Below the pieces are notes generated by a model. That model saw nothing but the letters and a program-made list of their open reading frames with translations, had not been told where the DNA came from and searched no databases. Source: JAZSQZ01 sp045538175 (GTDB lineage Bacteria > Bacillota > Clostridia > Christensenellales > UBA1242). Taken from it: a DNA stretch of 26,676 nt. The DNA is taken from NCBI GenBank assembly GCA_045538175.1, contig JAZSQZ010000060.1, forward strand, positions 1 to 26,676, given 5' to 3'. Position 1 is the first letter of the stretch. Every line of letters begins with the position of its first letter. This document shows, piece by piece, positions 14,378 through 21,198 of this stretch. Made by a program: the position numbers and the translations under genes.

Positions 14378-15225
14378 AATTAAGAATACATCCATTATTT
14401 TTTTTGTTTGCAGGATTGCTTGTCTTTTTTGGACATACGATTTTGTTTTTAAATTACTTAGTTGTGATTTTGGTGCACGAATACGCTCACGCTATTGTTG
14501 CAAAAAATCTTTGCTATGAAATCAAAAACATAACAATTTATCCTTTTGGGATATGCCTAAATATGGATACAAAAAAAATTTCAGCCCACGACGAAATAAA
14601 AATTGCACTTGCGGGACCACTTATAAATCTTATTTTAACTTTTGTTTGTTTAAGTTTATGGTGGTTGTTTCCTGTAACTTATGAATACACCTACTTTTTT
14701 TGTTTTGCAAACTTTATAACTTTTGTTATGAATCTTATGCCCGTGTTTCCTCTTGACGGTGGGAGAGTGTTTTTGAGCATAATAAAAATCAAAGGGGATA
14801 GTAAAGACTCTATAAAATGGTGTAAACTTTTAAATATAGTTGTATCAATTCTTCTTTTGATTCTTTTTATTGTGTCGTTTTTTTATTCTGTTAATCTTAC
14901 TTTCTTGTTTATGGCTATTTTTGTTTTTGTCGGTGTTTTTGAAAACAACAAAAAATGCACCTATGGTTTTATAGATTTAGAAAGTAAATTAAAACAAAAA
15001 AGCAAGGTTTGTAAAATAAAGCAAATTGCAATAAGGGAAGATTTAGAAATTTTTAGGCTTGCAAAATACCTAAACACATCTACCATAACTGAGTTTGTTG
15101 TTGTTGATAAATCCAATAAAGTTGTGTTTAAGTTTTTAGAATTTGATTTGCAAAACATATATAATAAAACAAGCCCAACAAACCCCGTTAAAGATATTAA
15201 AAAGTCAATTAAGGTGGGTTTTTAG
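14365..15225 (+). CDS. spoIVFB: SpoIVFB-like site-2 protease (M50)
   Basis: This is a 286-residue intramembrane zinc metalloprotease. The zinc motif HEYAH (H38-E39-x-x-H42) lies in a membrane segment, and the third ligand is in NLMPVFPLDGGR (D131); both are intact. Several further hydrophobic segments follow, up to about residue 192. The last about 90 residues are soluble and resemble a CBS-type remnant (IAIREDLEIFRLAKYLNTS, EFVVVDKSNKVVF), matching the CBS domain of SpoIVFB. In B. subtilis this enzyme cuts pro-sigma-K in the mother cell in response to a forespore signal. The 13-base overlap with spoIVFA suggests coupled translation. The pro-sigma-K substrate is not in the window. Confidence 0.88.
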   Translation: MGKIKLRIHPLFFLFAGLLVFFGHTILFLNYLVVILVHEYAHAIVAKNLCYEIKNITIYPFGICLNMDTKKISAHDEIKIALAGPLINLILTFVCLSLWWLFPVTYEYTYFFCFANFITFVMNLMPVFPLDGGRVFLSIIKIKGDSKDSIKWCKLLNIVVSILLLILFIVSFFYSVNLTFLFMAIFVFVGVFENNKKCTYGFIDLESKLKQKSKVCKIKQIAIREDLEIFRLAKYLNTSTITEFVVVDKSNKVVFKFLEFDLQNIYNKTSPTNPVKDIKKSIKVGF

Positions 15226-15277
15226 TATGAAAATCTTGTTTTTTTGAAAACATTTTTAAAAAAGTTGTTAAAATCAT

Positions 15278-15306
15278 TTTTCAAATTTTTCATTAAGTGT
15301 TAAAAT
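15278..15306 (+). promoter_or_regulatory. Promoter for DUF4132 gene (extended -10)
   Basis: TTTTCA (15278-15283), 17 bp, and TAAAAT (15301-15306) preceded by TGT. The Shine-Dalgarno AGAGG is at 15312-15316, before the ATG at 15325. Confidence 0.55.
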
Positions 15307-15324
15307 ACTCTAGAGGAAAAAATT

Positions 15325-17682
15325 ATGAGAATTGTAAGAACAGTTAATGATTTAAAACAATGTATATATGAAATTTTTGAAAATAAAATTAACCCTGACC
15401 TAAACACAAAAATCACAGACTATATTGTCGATGGCACAGGGGATAAACAACAACTTTTTTGGCAATGCAATGTTGCACTTAATGGTACAAAACTTGATAT
15501 GGACAAGGTTGCAGAGTTTAGAGATGTTGTTTTTCAACTTAACGACTACAGACAAGTTTTGAAAGGTTTTGTTGAATTATTATTGTTTATTAAGCACTTC
15601 GAGCACGTAAGTGTGTTTTTTAGTCGTATTTTTGTTGCTCAAGTTGGTAATGTAAAATATCGTGGCAGTGCACAAAACTACACAATAGAACAAAGATATT
15701 TTGATAGATTTATCGAATGTATAAAGTTTTGTGATATTCCAAAGGAATATTATATTCCATATTTCTTAGCTATTTTTAGAAGTGGGGCAGATTCTTTGAT
15801 GTTTATTTATAAAGACCCACTTAAAGAATTTTTAGACACAACTCTAAAAGACGGCGAAAACGACTTTATAAAACTTTTGATTGATGACAATAACCTTGAA
15901 GGTTTAGAGTATTTCTTAAGGTCAAACACAGCAAAAACCTTAGAAATTATTATGAATAACTACCTAAATGGTAACGACAATCTACAAAACTTAAAAATTC
16001 TATTAAAATACAAACAAGAAATTTTTAATTCAATTGAAGGCATTTTAACCACAGGCGACGACGAAAGAATTGCAAAAGTTATACATCTTCTTTTAGAGTT
16101 TAAAGAAAGGCAAGTTAATGATAGACTTGTTTCTTTAATGAAAACAACTGAAAGTCCAAGAATAAGGTCTCTTTTAGAGCGTGAACTTGGCTTTATGAAA
16201 AGTGTTGCTTATGGTAGCGAACAAGAATTTATCACAGCAATCAACACAAAAGTCACAAAAATTCAAGAAAGATTATATGGTGCAAGACTTAAAGGTTACT
16301 TTGCAAAACACAATTTAGGCAAAGACGAATTTGAAAGCAAAGCAATCACTTTTGTTATGGAAACAATAAAAAGTATTCCTGATGAAACAATTTATGATAT
16401 GTATGAATACTTTAAGTATTTGCCAAGATTTACTTTGCAAACCTTAGCAGAAGTTGTTTACGAAATTTCTCTTGCAAAAGACAAACTTGCAAATAGTAAA
16501 TGGGCAATCCGTTTGATTTGTTTGTTTGCAGATAAAAATGTTTTAAATGATTTTGCTTTGACAATCAAAGAATGGTTTGCAAACAACAAAAAACATACAG
16601 GTGCAACATACTTTATTTATTGTTTGGGTGCAGCAAGAAGAGAAGAGTTTGTTGAAATTTGCAAAAATGTCTTAAAGTATGATTTATCTAAAAAAGATAT
16701 TAAATATATAAACAAATGTTTAAGTGAATATTCATCATCTGCTGATATGGCAAAAAATGAAATTGAAGATAGTTTGGTTGATGATTTTGGTATCGACCTT
16801 AGTGGTAGAAGATTGTTTGACCTTAAAAATCGTCAACTTGAATTAGAGTTTGACAATGACTTAAATATTAAGATTATAAATGTTAAAACTCAAAAAGCAG
16901 CAAGAATTAGTGATAATGTTGTTTTTGAAGGTGGAAACCTTAAAGCATACATAAAATCAATGCAAAAAGAAGTTAGAAAACAAACAAAGAGATTTTATAA
17001 AAATTTCCTTGAAAACAGAGTTTACACAATTGAAGGTTTCAACAAATATGTAATGGGTCACAACCTTCTTAGAATTATCGCAGAAAGAGTTATCTGGGGT
17101 AAATACAGAAACGATAAATTGCTTGAAGTATTTAGAGTTCAAAATGGTGAATTTATTCACTTAAGTGGCTCTTATGTCTTAGATGGAGAAGAGTATGATA
17201 TTGCACTTCTTAACCCACTTGATGTTGTAGGACAAATGGAAAGCGTTATCGAAAGATATGGAAGTTCTGTTATCAATCAACTTCGTCTTCCTGTTTACAA
17301 TGTTTATGAATATGCTCCAAGTTCACTTTGGGTTGACAGTTTTTCAGGGTTCTTCTGTAATGCAAAATTATTTATTGTTAGACTTCAAAAATTAGGTTAT
17401 AGAATAAATGATTTAGATGCAGGCAATATGTATAGTGTGCTTGCAAAAGAAAACAAAAACTTAGACCTTTTAACAGTTGTTCAATTTGATAAAGTAAAGT
17501 TAGGAAATGAAGGTGCGTATACAACAACAATTTCAAAAATTATGTTCTATAAATTATCTCAACTTACAAAAGAAAGAAAGAGATACATTTTGTCAAATGA
17601 TGCAGCAATTATGCTAGGTGAGATGTCTCCAAAAATTTTAAACAATGAGATTGCACAAATCCATTTATCTTGTAAAAATTAA
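15325..17682 (+). CDS. DUF4132 (MolR/YehI-like) protein
   Basis: This is a 785-residue cytoplasmic protein without signal or membrane segments. Residues about 1-470 are all-helical and look like degenerate HEAT/ARM-type repeats. From about 480 the sequence follows the DUF4132 pattern: DFGIDLSGRRLFDL, then NLKAYIKSMQKEVRKQTKRF, then FNKYVMGHNLLRIIAERVIWG with a following FRVQNGEF, then ALLNPLDVVG and QLRLPVYNVYEY. DUF4132 occurs in the E. coli MolR/YehI group; no enzymatic activity is established and no catalytic motif is evident here. It has its own promoter and separates spoIVFB from rplU, where B. subtilis has nothing, so it is an insertion relative to that order. Base composition and codon choice look like the neighbours. 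The WGR domain often paired with DUF4132 is absent. Confidence 0.75.
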   Translation: MRIVRTVNDLKQCIYEIFENKINPDLNTKITDYIVDGTGDKQQLFWQCNVALNGTKLDMDKVAEFRDVVFQLNDYRQVLKGFVELLLFIKHFEHVSVFFSRIFVAQVGNVKYRGSAQNYTIEQRYFDRFIECIKFCDIPKEYYIPYFLAIFRSGADSLMFIYKDPLKEFLDTTLKDGENDFIKLLIDDNNLEGLEYFLRSNTAKTLEIIMNNYLNGNDNLQNLKILLKYKQEIFNSIEGILTTGDDERIAKVIHLLLEFKERQVNDRLVSLMKTTESPRIRSLLERELGFMKSVAYGSEQEFITAINTKVTKIQERLYGARLKGYFAKHNLGKDEFESKAITFVMETIKSIPDETIYDMYEYFKYLPRFTLQTLAEVVYEISLAKDKLANSKWAIRLICLFADKNVLNDFALTIKEWFANNKKHTGATYFIYCLGAARREEFVEICKNVLKYDLSKKDIKYINKCLSEYSSSADMAKNEIEDSLVDDFGIDLSGRRLFDLKNRQLELEFDNDLNIKIINVKTQKAARISDNVVFEGGNLKAYIKSMQKEVRKQTKRFYKNFLENRVYTIEGFNKYVMGHNLLRIIAERVIWGKYRNDKLLEVFRVQNGEFIHLSGSYVLDGEEYDIALLNPLDVVGQMESVIERYGSSVINQLRLPVYNVYEYAPSSLWVDSFSGFFCNAKLFIVRLQKLGYRINDLDAGNMYSVLAKENKNLDLLTVVQFDKVKLGNEGAYTTTISKIMFYKLSQLTKERKRYILSNDAAIMLGEMSPKILNNEIAQIHLSCKN

Positions 17683-17739
17683 GAATAATTATCCACAATA
17701 TATAAACAATAAAAGCGGAGAATACTAGAAAATAAAAGA

Positions 17740-17815
17740 GTGCTATGCAATTTAATTTTGCATAGCACAATTATTTTTATACATAATATTGAATATTTAT
17801 ACAAGTGTTATGCAA
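17740..17815 (+). repeat. Three-arm inverted repeat (alternative hairpins) with TTTATACA direct repeats
   Basis: Arm A, GTGCTATGCAA (17740-17750), pairs perfectly over 11 bp with arm B, TTGCATAGCAC (17758-17768), around a 7-base loop. Arm C, GTGTTATGCAA (17805-17815), is a near copy of A and could also pair with B in RNA using one G-U. Two TTTATACA direct repeats (17776-17783 and 17796-17803) lie 20 bp apart between B and C. The A:B hairpin may act as terminator for the DUF4132 gene, though the following T run is interrupted. The remaining gap (17683-17739) holds a single DnaA-box-like TTATCCACA and nothing else recognised. Confidence 0.7.
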
Positions 17816-17837
17816 ATATGATTTTAAATTAAAAAAC

Positions 17838-17869
17838 AAAAAGAATAGGGGACATGGCCTATTCTTTTT
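17838..17869 (-). terminator. Intrinsic terminator overlapping the stop codon of the leftward gene
   Basis: A 12-bp perfect stem (17838-17849 with 17858-17869) has an 8-base loop. On the minus strand the 5' arm is made of the last codons AAA-AAA-GAA-TAG, and the 3' arm runs into U-rich sequence. On the plus strand it is also followed by T's and could serve the DUF4132 transcript. Confidence 0.8.
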
Positions 17870-18383
17870 TTGTTTCTTTTTTGTTGTTTTCTTCTTGTTT
17901 TTTTTGCTCACTTTCTTCTTTTGCTTTGTTAAATTCTCTAAGCAAAAATGGTTTTAATTTTTCAATATTTTTTTGTTCTAGTTCTAATAATTCTTTTGCA
18001 AGTTCCATAAATTCGCTTCTGCATTTTTCTGAATCCGATATTGCACAAATTAGGTCTATTACCCCCATAGTTGAACCTATGATGTTTATGCTTGCAATTT
18101 TTCTATTTGATTTATCCATCATTGTTGCCATATTGACCTGCAACCACATCTTTGCTTTTGTAAAAAAACTATTGTCAAAAACATCAATTTCGTAAACTTT
18201 TGCAAGGTCTTCACAGGTTTCTTCGAGTCTATCGTAGTCCTTAAATTGTGACTTTAATTCTCGCTTTAATTTGCTGTCTTTAACTTTATCAAGTATGTTT
18301 GAAATCGATTGTTTTGCAGTTGTTATGTTTTGATATATTGCAATTAAAAAATCACTGTTTTGTTTGTCTAAACTTTCGCTCAT
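17859..18383 (-). CDS. Ferritin-like / four-helix conserved hypothetical protein
   Basis: This is a 174-residue, all-helical soluble protein. The pattern (N-terminal helix with SISNILDKV, a KDYDRLEETCEDLAKVY helix, then KAKMWLQVNMATMMDKSNRK and IASINIIGSTMGVIDLI) resembles a widespread clostridial family of unnamed 150-160 residue proteins with a ferritin-like helical-bundle look, in which a MW-x-x-(I/V)-x-M-x-T-x-x-(D/N)-K-S core is followed by a GS-x-MG-I-x-D/I motif. No di-iron E-x-x-H ligands are evident, so metal binding is doubtful. The last about 25 residues are Glu/Lys/Gln-rich and probably disordered. AGGAG precedes the ATG. It is the only leftward gene in the right two-thirds of the window and lies between DUF4132 and rplU. 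The function is unknown. Confidence 0.7.
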   Translation of the reverse strand: MSESLDKQNSDFLIAIYQNITTAKQSISNILDKVKDSKLKRELKSQFKDYDRLEETCEDLAKVYEIDVFDNSFFTKAKMWLQVNMATMMDKSNRKIASINIIGSTMGVIDLICAISDSEKCRSEFMELAKELLELEQKNIEKLKPFLLREFNKAKEESEQKKQEENNKKETKKE

Positions 18384-18638
18384 TTTGTTTCTCCTACAGG
18401 GTTATCTTGTGCAACATTAACGATTTTATGTATTTATTTTGAGTTTGTTTGGCTTTAAAACTATTATGATGTTTAATAATTCACACAAGCACTTAAAAAG
18501 AAAAGAAACTATGAGTGAAAGTTAACAAAGAGAAGTGTTTGGGTTTGGGGCACAATTCTTTTTATAAACTATCAGTTTTATGCTGGTGCTTCTTATTTGA
18601 TTTTTAAAAATTTTATATTATTTATTTATATATACTTG
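18384..18638. other. Intergenic region without a gene
   Basis: This stretch separates the leftward helical-protein gene from the rplU promoter. No ORF of useful length and no tRNA-like sequence is visible. A 9-bp potential stem (18486-18494 with 18533-18541, one G-U, 38-base loop) and an AAACT/AGTTT mini-hairpin near 18566-18580 are the only structure noticed. The promoter of the leftward gene must lie here but I could not identify a convincing one. Confidence 0.5.
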
Positions 18639-18667
18639 TTGACAAACACTTTTTTTTTGTGTTATAT
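18639..18667 (+). promoter_or_regulatory. Promoter of rplU-prp-rpmA operon (TTGACA-17-TTATAT)
   Basis: A consensus TTGACA (18639-18644) is followed by 17 bp, almost all T, and TTATAT (18662-18667; TATATT with 18 bp is an alternative). The predicted start is near 18674, leaving a leader of about 85 bases before rplU. Confidence 0.75.
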
Positions 18668-18673
18668 TCTTCC

Positions 18674-18758
18674 TAACCGCTTAAGATGGGTTTAAGTGTG
18701 TTATTTTTTTTGACACCACCTTTGCTTAGCGAGTTCTGGAGGTAAGGAGGAAATTTAA
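18674..18758 (+). promoter_or_regulatory. rplU 5' leader, probable ribosomal protein L21 leader element
   Basis: The leader has a 7-bp hairpin (18678-18684 with 18692-18698) holding a GATGGGT loop, a T-rich linker, a CACCACC stretch (18714-18720), GCTTAGCGAG, and a double Shine-Dalgarno GGAGGTAAGGAGG. The layout fits the L21 leader family known upstream of rplU in Firmicutes, thought to be autoregulatory. The ACCACCTT segment could pair with the Shine-Dalgarno with one mismatch. The family match is from memory and unverified. Confidence 0.5.
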
Positions 18759-19064
18759 ATGTTTGCTATTATTCAAACAGGCGGAAAACAATACAAAGTT
18801 ACTGAAGGCCAAACACTTGATGTTGAAAAACTCAACAGAGCTGTTGGCGACAAAGTAGAATTTGACGTTTTATTGGTTTCTGATGGCGACAACACAAAAA
18901 CAGGTAGTCCTAAACTTAATGATGTAAAATGTGTTGCTGAAGTTATTGCTCATGGAAAAGATGACAAAATCGTCGTTTTCAAATACAAAGCAAAAAAGAA
19001 CGAAAGAAAGAAACAAGGACATAGACAACCATTTACTCGTGTTAAAATCACAAGCATTAAGTAA
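18759..19064 (+). CDS. rplU: 50S ribosomal protein L21
   Basis: This is a 101-residue ribosomal protein bL21, full length for the family. Diagnostic segments are MFAIIQTGGKQYKVTEGQ at the N-terminus, the KVEFDVLL strand, and the C-terminal FKYKAKKNERKKQGHRQPF, followed by TRVKITSI. bL21 binds 23S rRNA in the large subunit. It heads the rplU-prp-rpmA operon, the standard Firmicutes arrangement, and is preceded by a structured leader. The ATG sits 8 bases after GGAGG. Nothing unusual. Confidence 0.98.
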   Translation: MFAIIQTGGKQYKVTEGQTLDVEKLNRAVGDKVEFDVLLVSDGDNTKTGSPKLNDVKCVAEVIAHGKDDKIVVFKYKAKKNERKKQGHRQPFTRVKITSIK

Positions 19065-19077
19065 TTAGAGGGTTAAT

Positions 19078-19407
19078 ATGACGAAGGTAACAGTTACAAA
19101 AGAAGACAACAGAATTGTTCGTGTTGAGTGCGATGGTCACACAAACTATGGTGTTAGTGGTGAAGATATCGTTTGCAGTGCTTTATCTAGCATTGTTCAA
19201 ACTGCAGTTTTAGGTGTCGTTGCTGTTGCTGGTGTAAATGCAAAGGTAGTTAGAGATGAAAAAAGAGGTTATCTTCTTTTAGAAATTCCAAATTCAATAA
19301 CCGATGATCAAAAACATGATGCTGAAGTTATTTTGGAAACTATGCTTTGTGGGGTATCTGATTTGAGTGTTGGATATTCCGATTTTATTGAATTGGAGGT
19401 TAAGTAG
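19078..19407 (+). CDS. prp: Ribosomal-processing cysteine protease Prp (YsxB)
   Basis: This 109-residue protease removes the N-terminal extension of ribosomal protein L27 in Firmicutes. The catalytic pair is visible: His21 in CDGHTNYG and Cys33 in EDIVCSALS, 12 residues apart as in characterised Prp. The remaining fold segments (ISSIVQTAVLG-like helix, LLLEIPN strand) are complete. It lies 13 bases after rplU and 1 base before rpmA, so it is co-expressed with its substrate. The matching L27 cleavage site is present in the next gene. Confidence 0.93.
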   Translation: MTKVTVTKEDNRIVRVECDGHTNYGVSGEDIVCSALSSIVQTAVLGVVAVAGVNAKVVRDEKRGYLLLEIPNSITDDQKHDAEVILETMLCGVSDLSVGYSDFIELEVK

Positions 19408-19408
19408 T

Positions 19409-19813
19409 ATGTATATTTTAATTCAATTATTTGCTCATAAAAAAGGCGGCGGTAGTTCTAAAAACGGTCGTGACAGTCAAGCAAAGAGATTGGGTGTAAA
19501 AAGAAGTGCTGGTCAATATGTTACTGCTGGTAACATCATTGTTCGCCAAAGAGGAACAAAATTTTATCCTGGTAACAATGTAGGCCTTGGCAAAGACTAT
19601 ACAATTTTCGCAACTGCTGACGGTGTTGTTAATTTCGAAACTAAACACGGTGGAAAGAAATATATCAACGTTGTAGAAGCTAAAAAAGTTGAAAAGAAAG
19701 TTGAAAAGAAAGCTGCACCTAAGAAAGCTGAAGCTAAAGTTGAAGAAAAAGTTGAAGTTGCACCTAAAGCAACAACAGCAAAAAAGACAACAGCTAAAAA
19801 AGAAAGCAAGTAA
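19409..19813 (+). CDS. rpmA: 50S ribosomal protein L27 with Prp-cleaved leader and long Lys-rich C-terminal tail
   Basis: The start is the ATG at 19409, with GGAGGT 8 bases upstream and one base after the prp stop; the longer open frame from 19367 lies inside prp. The N-terminus MYILIQLF followed by AHKKGGGSSKNGRD contains the extension that Prp removes, giving a mature protein beginning A-H-K-K-G-G-G. The L27 core (residues about 9-88; RDSQAKRLGVKRSAGQYV, NIIVRQRGTKFYPG, NVGLGKDYTIFA) is standard. The protein is 134 residues, while L27 is usually 85-95: the last about 45 residues are a low-complexity Lys/Ala/Glu/Thr tail (KKVEKKVEKKAAPKK and later TAKKTTAKKESK), which is unusual. bL27 reaches into the peptidyl-transferase centre with its N-terminus. 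Confidence 0.95.
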   Translation: MYILIQLFAHKKGGGSSKNGRDSQAKRLGVKRSAGQYVTAGNIIVRQRGTKFYPGNNVGLGKDYTIFATADGVVNFETKHGGKKYINVVEAKKVEKKVEKKAAPKKAEAKVEEKVEVAPKATTAKKTTAKKESK

Positions 19814-19826
19814 TCTTTGAAATTAT

Positions 19827-19856
19827 AAACGACCTTTTATCTAAGGTCGTTTTTTT
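19827..19856 (+). terminator. Intrinsic terminator after rpmA
   Basis: The stem ACGACCTT/AAGGTCGT (19829-19836, 19843-19850), extended by AA/TT, has a 6-base loop and is followed by T's. Confidence 0.88.
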
Positions 19857-19899
19857 ATTTGTTATTTATTATTTTTATTTTATTTATTATGTTTTATAA

Positions 19900-19928
19900 T
19901 TGCTTGTAAAGATAAAATGTGCTATATT
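19900..19928 (+). promoter_or_regulatory. Promoter of hisS operon (TTGCTT-17-TATATT)
   Basis: TTGCTT (19900-19905), 17 bp, TATATT (19923-19928). The leader to the ATG is only about 33 bases and holds AGGAG at 19959-19963, so there is no room for a T-box riboswitch. Confidence 0.6.
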
Positions 19929-19968
19929 TACATAGTATTAAGTTTAAAAGCAATTTTTAGGAGAAATT

Positions 19969-21198
19969 ATGAAAATCAATACAAATCCTGTTAGAGGAAC
20001 AGAAGATTATGGCCCACAAGATATGGTTGTTAGAGAATCTGTAAGACAAACAATTTTGGACACTTACAAACAATTTGGTTTCTTACAAATCAAAACACCT
20101 ATTATCGAAGATATCAACCTTTTGCTTGGTAGTGATGCAGGGGATAACTCTAAACTTATGTATAAGGTTTTAAAAAGGGGAGAAAAGCTAGACTTAAATA
20201 AAGAAAACTTAACTCAACTTGACCTTGTTGACCTTGGTTTAAGATATGACCTTACAGTTCCACTTGTAAGATTTTTCTGCAACAATCAAGCAAATTTAAG
20301 TATGCCATTTAAAGCAATTCAAATTGACGATGTTTTTAGAGCAGACCGTCCACAAAGGGGCAGAAGTAGACAATTCTGTCAATGCGACATTGATATTATA
20401 GGGGACACAAAAAAGAGTGCTGAAGTAGAACTTCTATATGTTGCAGGTATCACTTTAGGTAAACTCGGTTTTAAGAAATTTGTTTTCAAAATCAACGATA
20501 AGAGAATTTTAGACAGTTTAATCGTTGCCTCAGGTTTTGAAAGTGAAGCAGTTTTTGATGTTTGTGTAACTTTAGATAAGTTAAACAAAATCGGCTTAGA
20601 TGGAATAAAAGCAGAATTAAGCGAAAAAGGATATTCAAACGACATTATCGAAAACCTTTTAAATAGTTTAGATAAAGTTGCAAAAGAAGGCTTAAATTCA
20701 CTTAAAGATGTTAACGAAGAAGCAGTCAACGACTTAACATATATTATTGAAAATGTTAATAAATTAGCTGAAGACAACTATACTGTTGAATTTGATATTT
20801 CAATTATCCGTGGACAAAGTTATTATACATCAACCGTTTATGAAGTTTATTGTGAAGGCTTTAGGGGTGCTTGTGGTGCTGGTGGAAGATACGATAAAAT
20901 GGTTGAGAGAATAAGTGGTATGGATTATCCTGCAGTTGGTTTCTCAATCGGTTTTGAGCCTGTTTGTATGTTACTTAAAGAGCAAGGCAAAACAGTTGAA
21001 GGAGAAGGTGTTGTAATATTTTGCGAAAAAGAAGACAACATTGCAGACGTCTTGCTTGCTGAAAAGGAATTTGGAAATTACAGCAGAGTAACATATGCTT
21101 ATAAAGCAAAGAATTTTAATTTCCAAAAACAAAAAATGAAAGCAATGGGCTTTACAAAATATTGTTTCTTTGACAATAGAGAGATAAGAGATTTATGA
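19969..21198 (+). CDS. hisS: Histidyl-tRNA synthetase (variant motif 3, short C-terminal domain)
   Basis: This is a 409-residue class IIa synthetase that charges tRNA-His. Motif 1 region NPVRGTEDYGPQDM, the L-R-Y-D-L-T-V-P substrate segment, motif 2 (FRADRPQRGRSRQF, then CQCDIDIIG), and the histidine-A motif RGQSYYTSTVYE with catalytic Arg281 are present, as is GAGGRYD. The LLGSDAGDNSKLMYKVLKRG insertion is closer to eukaryotic/archaeal-like HisRS than to E. coli. Two oddities: motif 3 reads VGFSIGFEP, with Pro331 where most HisRS have the ATP-binding arginine (G-x-E-R), and the anticodon-binding domain is only about 65 residues instead of about 95. It overlaps ogg by 4 bases. It is not near his biosynthesis genes, so HisZ is unlikely. 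Confidence 0.85.
   Translation: MKINTNPVRGTEDYGPQDMVVRESVRQTILDTYKQFGFLQIKTPIIEDINLLLGSDAGDNSKLMYKVLKRGEKLDLNKENLTQLDLVDLGLRYDLTVPLVRFFCNNQANLSMPFKAIQIDDVFRADRPQRGRSRQFCQCDIDIIGDTKKSAEVELLYVAGITLGKLGFKKFVFKINDKRILDSLIVASGFESEAVFDVCVTLDKLNKIGLDGIKAELSEKGYSNDIIENLLNSLDKVAKEGLNSLKDVNEEAVNDLTYIIENVNKLAEDNYTVEFDISIIRGQSYYTSTVYEVYCEGFRGACGAGGRYDKMVERISGMDYPAVGFSIGFEPVCMLLKEQGKTVEGEGVVIFCEKEDNIADVLLAEKEFGNYSRVTYAYKAKNFNFQKQKMKAMGFTKYCFFDNREIRDL

Noticed and set aside
17689..17697. TTATCCACA, a perfect DnaA-box sequence
   Set aside because: It is single, with no cluster of boxes, no AT-rich unwinding arrangement beyond background and no dnaA/dnaN nearby; not an origin.
18486..18541. 9-bp potential stem in the gap upstream of rplU, possible small RNA
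   Set aside because: Long 38-base loop, one G-U pair, no promoter or terminator around it; too weak to call an RNA gene.
12639..18580. 15-base inverted match TAAAACTGATAGTTT (near 12638) and its complement near 18566
   Set aside because: One copy is part of the mreB-like terminator loop; the other is in an empty gap. In AT-rich sequence of this size one such match is expected by chance.
19861..19968. T-box riboswitch upstream of hisS
   Set aside because: The predicted leader is only about 33 bases and lacks any T-box or specifier structure.
19969..21198. HisZ (ATP-phosphoribosyltransferase regulatory subunit) instead of HisRS
   Set aside because: The protein keeps motif 2, the histidine-A arginine and part of an anticodon domain, and no histidine biosynthesis genes are adjacent.
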